Positions 61,201 through 64,000 of a DNA stretch of 64,000 nucleotides are shown one piece after another. Both the position numbers and the translations under genes were made by a program. The stretch is taken from assembly GCA_037013685.1 (NCBI GenBank), contig CM072919.1, forward strand, positions 34,473,820-34,537,819. Direction: 5' to 3'. A model generated the notes under the pieces. It was not told where the DNA came from, ran no database searches, and worked only from the letters and a program-made list of their open reading frames with translations. The stretch is from Acridotheres tristis (Eukaryota; Chordata; Aves; Passeriformes; Sturnidae). Positions within the stretch are counted from its first letter, which is position 1; every line of letters begins with the position of its first letter.

Positions 61201-61645
61201 AGGGAATGCAGGCAGGAAGATGCTACTCCCCAGTCCTGGAGAGCAGCGCACAGTTTTTACAAGGACTCCTGCCAAGCTCTCCCAGTCTTCCCGTCTTGGA
61301 AGCTGTCTTGCTTGAGCCATCAAACGGAGGAGATTCCAGACTCCACTGCCACAGGCCGTGCTGTGAGGGGAGCATAGCCCCTGCAGGCTACATTACAAAT
61401 GCAGCCCACGCCCTGCTGCCTAGAGACACCCCCTCCTCAGCTGCAGCTGTTGACAGCAGCTTTACCCAACCCAAGGCCTCTTCAGGGCATTTTGCTTTCC
61501 GTATGCTGCACCAAACAGAAGCATCTACTTACGTGCCAGGTGGGTGAAGTAGTAGCCGGAATAAGCCACAGAAAAAGCCGTGAAGACTGCAGCGTACACT
61601 CCCTCCATGGCTGGAGCTCCTCGAGTGTGCACCACTCGACGACAC
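52119..61645 (-). CDS. PAK3-like serine/threonine kinase with hydrophobic N-terminus (frame broken once)
   Basis: Thirteen exons join with consistent phases: 61533-61645 (ATG 61608), 60581-60618, 60064-60186, 59410-59532, 59005-59185, 57967-58030, 56659-56707, 55357-55469, 54702-54820, 53941-54040, 53319-53515, 52596-52733, 52119-52208. The product is about 469 residues if the one frameshift is disregarded. Residues 4-21 are hydrophobic; 39-120 are two acidic repeats; 200-207 form the loop GKGGFGTV; K222, E238, HRD 310-312, N317, DFG 330-332 and APE 355-357 are present. Kinase exon lengths equal those of PAK1-3, except 119 instead of 118 bp at 54702-54820. I found no CRIB/autoinhibitory exon, so control by Cdc42/Rac is unlikely. 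Substrates are unknown. It fits the PAK3-like family known to be expanded in zebra finch. A pseudogene is possible. Confidence 0.82.
52596..52733 (-). CDS. PAK3-like exon 12 (C-lobe, 138 bp)
   Basis: 46 codons, phase 0, starting [19 protein letters not shown] and ending AQELLQ. This is the PAK C-lobe segment with the conserved Arg in EDRRW. Same length as in PAK1-3. Confidence 0.9.
53319..53515 (-). CDS. PAK3-like exon 11 (DFG to APE)
   Basis: 197 bp, same as in PAK3. It begins (A)[15 protein letters not shown], then the activation loop [13 protein letters not shown], then [20 protein letters not shown]. The activation-loop Thr of PAKs (KRST) is a Ser here (KRRS), and the P+1 Pro (GTPYW) is Thr. 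The catalytic DFG and APE are intact. Confidence 0.92.
53941..54040 (-). CDS. PAK3-like exon 10 (catalytic loop)
   Basis: 100 bp encoding [20 protein letters not shown], then HNILLG and SVKL. The HRD Asp and the Mg-binding Asn are kept. The residue before that Asn is His where PAKs have Asp (KSDN). Confidence 0.92.
54702..54820 (-). CDS. PAK3-like exon 9 (hinge), with 1-bp insertion
   Basis: 119 bp where PAK genes have 118. It reads [27 protein letters not shown], then shifts frame near 54737-54742. The rest of the family motif, [12 protein letters not shown], is in the next frame. Splice sites are sound. Read as it stands, translation meets a stop at the start of exon 11. This may be a real disabling mutation or a consensus error; no second copy is present here to compare. 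Confidence 0.88.
55357..55469 (-). CDS. PAK3-like exon 8 (ATP-site Lys and helix C)
   Basis: 113 bp starting [20 protein letters not shown] and ending LVNYVD. It carries the ATP-anchoring Lys of VAIK and the helix-C Glu (NEIRVM). Acceptor TTTTAG, donor GTGAGT. Confidence 0.92.
56659..56707 (-). CDS. PAK3-like exon 7 (glycine loop, 49 bp)
   Basis: Encodes (G)[16 protein letters not shown]; with exon 6 it completes the nucleotide-binding loop GKGGFGTV. It joins VAIK of exon 8 in phase 0, as in PAK genes. Confidence 0.92.
57967..58030 (-). CDS. PAK3-like exon 6 (64 bp)
   Basis: Encodes [20 protein letters not shown]. This aligns with the PAK stretch VSVGDPKKKYTRFEKIGQG, which places the start of the kinase domain here. 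Acceptor TTACAG, donor GTGAGT. Confidence 0.92.
58169..58211. repeat. CAC/CAG microsatellite, right copy
   Basis: Identical in length to the run at 45980-46022. Confidence 0.9.
59005..59185 (-). CDS. PAK3-like exon 5 (Ser/Ala-rich linker, 181 bp)
   Basis: 60 codons plus one base. The Ser-rich run [16 protein letters not shown] is followed by [16 protein letters not shown], which aligns with PAK EEIMEKLRTIV just before the kinase domain. The donor GTATGT is weaker than the others but gives the right phase into exon 6. Confidence 0.82.
59410..59532 (-). CDS. PAK3-like exon 4 (acidic exon a, 123 bp)
   Basis: 41 codons with an [18 protein letters not shown] core followed by SPRPEQPTS. This matches the PAK linker [20 protein letters not shown], so the exon derives from the PAK regulatory linker downstream of the autoinhibitory domain. 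Confidence 0.88.
60064..60186 (-). CDS. PAK3-like exon 3 (acidic exon b, 123 bp)
   Basis: 41 codons with [20 protein letters not shown] at its centre. Same length, phase and pattern as exon 4, but lacking the PRPE motif. It appears to be a diverged duplicate of exon 4. Confidence 0.82.
60581..60618 (-). CDS. PAK3-like exon 2 (38 bp)
   Basis: Encodes a split Arg then [12 protein letters not shown], a basic stretch right after the hydrophobic segment. It was chosen because 76 + 38 bp restores phase 0 into exon 3 and both its sites (GTTGCAG, GTGAGT) are strong. Confidence 0.68.
61533..61645 (-). CDS. PAK3-like exon 1b (start codon, hydrophobic segment)
   Basis: The ATG at 61606-61608 has a strong context (G at -3 and G at +4). 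Coding 61533-61608 gives [20 protein letters not shown] and FTHLA plus one base. 61609-61645 is 5' UTR after a CCCACAG acceptor, so a non-coding exon should lie further right. Residues 4-21 form a hydrophobic, aromatic-rich helix followed by Arg/His, as in a signal anchor with the kinase on the cytosolic side. Confidence 0.7.
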
Positions 61646-62698
61646 CTGTGGGGACAAACAAAAAGAGTCAGAGTGCTGTCAGGCTGCAGCCTGCTGGCAG
61701 ACCCCTCGTCGATCAGCAGGTTCCGCCTGCAGTCCGCATGCCAAAGAGCTCCTCTGCACACTGAGGCCTCCCGGGCCTCGGCACAGCAACTTTGCCGTGA
61801 CAGCGCCGGGATGCGGCCGCTGACATCACAATAGCAGCCGCTCTAGGCTGGCTTGTGAAGTCATGCATAGAACCAGACCTCGTCTACAGCTAATGACAAA
61901 AAACGCCTGCAAAGTTCTGCTCTGCTACAAAGCAACGCAAAAAGCCCTCCTAGCCCATAACCTATTGCTCAAGGCATCTAAGAGTATCTCCAAAAACACG
62001 CCAAGCCCCCTATAGCCCACCCCGAGAAGCTGAACACTGAGTAGGGACCAGGATGCGAGGCAACCCAAAAAGAGAACAGGACCTTTGGCCACTCATTCTC
62101 CTGGTAAATCACAAGGCTTGTTCCACCTAGGGCTCTAAAATGCAGCATCAAAGGAAATCACCCCTTCAGTGACAGCTGGGGGAAAAAGAAACCTCAGGAA
62201 GCACTTTCGTAGACCTTCTTCCTCGCATGTGCCCTACAGAACAAGGTGGGACACAGGCCGATAAAAGGGTAGGATTGATGAAAACATGGAAAGCTAAGCA
62301 ACACATGCACCGCATACACGTCATCCTGCCGCTGCACTGCTGTGGCATTTCCAAGGAGCCTCGCCCATCTGAGGTGCGCCTCCGGGAGCTTGCCTGGGCA
62401 CATCCGTGATTCAGAGGGAGCTGCCTGCTGTGGATGTAAAGAAAGAAAGAAAGAAAGAGCAGAAAGTCCCAAGATGCCGTGGGACAACTCACAAAGTGCT
62501 TGTAGGAGGAAAGCAGTGGGCCCAAGTGAGCCGGTCCCAGCAAAACTGAAGTGGTGAGGCAGAGATCAAATACACCAGGTGCTGGGCAGGCTACAGCAAG
62601 GCAGGCTTAGGAAAAGAGAAAAACCACCACCGTTCCAAAACTCGGAAGCTTCATTCTTCCTCCTCTTGCATTAAAACCACTTTTTCTCTAGTTCCCAT
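61646..62698 (-). promoter_or_regulatory. upstream region of PAK3-like gene, CpG-rich part near 61760-61830
   Basis: About 1 kb between the start-codon exon and the LTR. A short GC-rich, CpG-containing patch (61760-61830, with GCGGCCGC at about 61813-61820) may hold the promoter or the non-coding first exon. No TATA box was identified. An AAAG microsatellite lies at 62434-62461. The left copy has the same region at 49457-50509. Confidence 0.35.
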
Positions 62699-63269
62699 GT
62701 AGTGGTTTAAGGCTAGCCAGCAACCAAGCACCACACACAGCCGTTCTCCCTCAATGCCCCACCAGCAGGCTGGACTGGGCAGAGACTTGGAAGGGTAAAA
62801 GCTGGAAAGCTCACAGGTGGAAAACAATTCAGTTGCATAGGGAATGGCGAACCCACGCACGCCAGCAAAAAACCCCAAAGAGCTCATTCACCGTTTCCCA
62901 TGGGCAGGCAGGTGTTTTGCATCTCCAGGACGTCAGGGCCCCCTCCAGCCTCACAGTGACTTGGGAAGACAAACGCCATGACTCCAAACGACCCCTCCTT
63001 CCTCCTTCTCGTGCCCAGCTTGAAATACTGAGCAGCAGGGCAGATGGTCGGGAGCATCTCTTTGGCCACTTTGGGTGTCCCAGCAGCCTCCCAATGTTTG
63101 TCTCCATCTTGATAGTATGATAATGCAGAAAAGGTGTTGGCTCTGTGTAAGCCCTGCTCAGCTTTAACAAAAATATCTCTTATGTATCAACCATGTGTGC
63201 CGCAGAAATCCAAACCACAGCACCCTACCCAGTGTCCTGAAACTAACTCTTCTCCATCCTAATGCAGCA
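62699..63269 (-). mobile_element. ERV LTR upstream of PAK3-like gene
   Basis: About 570 bp with plus-strand TGTAGTGGTTTAAGGC at the left end and GCAGCA at the right end. The end sequences are related to the LTR at 35824-36415 (GTTTAA...CAGC at the left; TAACTCT.TTCCA-like at the right). It reads on the minus strand, toward the kinase gene. The expected TATA region reads TTGAAATA at about 63020 and looks decayed. No target duplication was found and no retroviral genes adjoin it. Confidence 0.7.
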
Positions 63270-64000
63270 CATTTTGCTGTCTTTATCCCAAGGACTTGCT
63301 ATCAAAATCATCCCTTGAACCAACAGAACATCCTGAGGGCACAGTAAGAACAACATCAAATATTGAAAACAATCATTAAAATGTCACCAACATGAAAAAC
63401 TAATCATAAATACAGAATTCACTTAGCATAAAATTCTGAAGTTCATGTAGGAAGAGCTAAGGTCAAAGCCACAGAGGACTCTAAATATACGTGTGCCAAT
63501 ATTATTCTGAATTTCATTTTAGCCAGAAATAATTTTGATGAAAAACATTCTCTAGTTTTTATGAACTTTTGAGATGGTTTATGATTGTAGTTAAGAATTC
63601 ATTTTTCTTTAGATAGCACTGTGAGTTTGATTGTATAAAGAAATATTACTCCTAAGCAAAAGCCAATATTTTTCATTATATAATCAATAGAAGAGTGATG
63701 CATAATTAACCTTTACAACTCCATAGAGTCTGTCAGGTTGTGAGGACTATCCAAAATTACAAGTGATGCCTCCCATTTTCCTTTTAACTAGGGGAAATGA
63801 AAAGGAGACATCGTGACATATGAACAACCAGCATCCATGTTCTGGAACTCTGTAGCAAGCAAATGTATTTGAATTTAGGGGATTGTTTTTTCTTTGGTTG
63901 ATTTGATGGTTTTGTTGTTGTTGTTGTTATTGTGGGGTTTTTGTTTGGCTGCTTCATTGCTCTTTATTGTTGCTTTGGTTTGGTTTTAGTTTTGTATTAT
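63270..64000. other. AT-rich flank
   Basis: No gene or named repeat recognised. A T/G-rich simple stretch (TTGTTGTTG type) covers about 63890-63990. Confidence 0.65.

Larger units (their letters stand above)
56080..63074. repeat. segmental duplication, right copy
   Basis: The intact partner of 44101-50887. It includes the kinase exons from the glycine loop to the start codon and about 1.4 kb of upstream DNA. Its right edge falls inside the LTR at 62699-63269; beyond 63074 the two copies are unrelated except through that LTR family. Confidence 0.9.

Noticed and set aside
1..64000. CRISPR arrays, operons, tRNA or rRNA genes
   Set aside because: The sequence is vertebrate nuclear DNA; no regularly spaced repeats, rRNA blocks or tRNA cloverleaf candidates were noticed.

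Overview
The window is nuclear DNA of a bird, most likely a songbird. It has GT-AG split genes, a CR1 retrotransposon 3' end, endogenous-retrovirus LTRs of avian type, and a gene for the alpha-8 nicotinic receptor subunit, which is known from birds and some other vertebrates but not from placental mammals. A tandem PAK3-like kinase locus points to a passerine, where that family is known to have expanded; this last step is inference. There are no prokaryotic features, and almost all listed open frames are chance frames in introns.

Layout. Positions 1-10516: an intron or 5' part of the nicotinic receptor gene, with nothing recognisable. Positions 10517-38402 (+): eight exons, inferred to be exons 3-10, of a CHRNA8-like subunit. 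They run from the start of the extracellular domain to the stop codon, with intact splice sites, phases, Cys loop, vicinal cysteines and four membrane helices. Exons 1-2 are presumed upstream of the window. Intron 8 is 13 kb and holds a GC-rich block; intron 9 holds an LTR (35824-36415). Positions 38403-43522: 3' UTR and AT-rich intergenic DNA, then a CR1 fragment (about 43545-43795).

Positions 44101-63269 are a kinase locus on the minus strand. A 13-exon gene (52119-61645) encodes a PAK3-like Ser/Thr kinase of about 469 residues. It has a hydrophobic N-terminal segment, two homologous acidic exons of 123 bp each, no CRIB domain that I can find, and a kinase domain with all core catalytic residues. 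One exon carries a 1-bp insertion that breaks the frame. The 5' half of the locus is repeated almost perfectly (44101-50887 against about 56080-63074; offset 12189 bp). The left copy has the seven 5' exons but no kinase-lobe exons. An avian ERV LTR lies upstream of the gene, in sense with it. In the left copy a second solo LTR (50888-51510) is nested in that LTR, flanked by a 5-bp target duplication.

The oddest signal is at 44101-45045. There the left copy matches the right copy except that purines are missing: first scattered G deletions, then nearly all G, then nearly all purines, leaving a pure pyrimidine tract. This looks like a base-specific sequencing or gap-filling artefact at the edge of the duplication, so the structure of the array should be treated as provisional.
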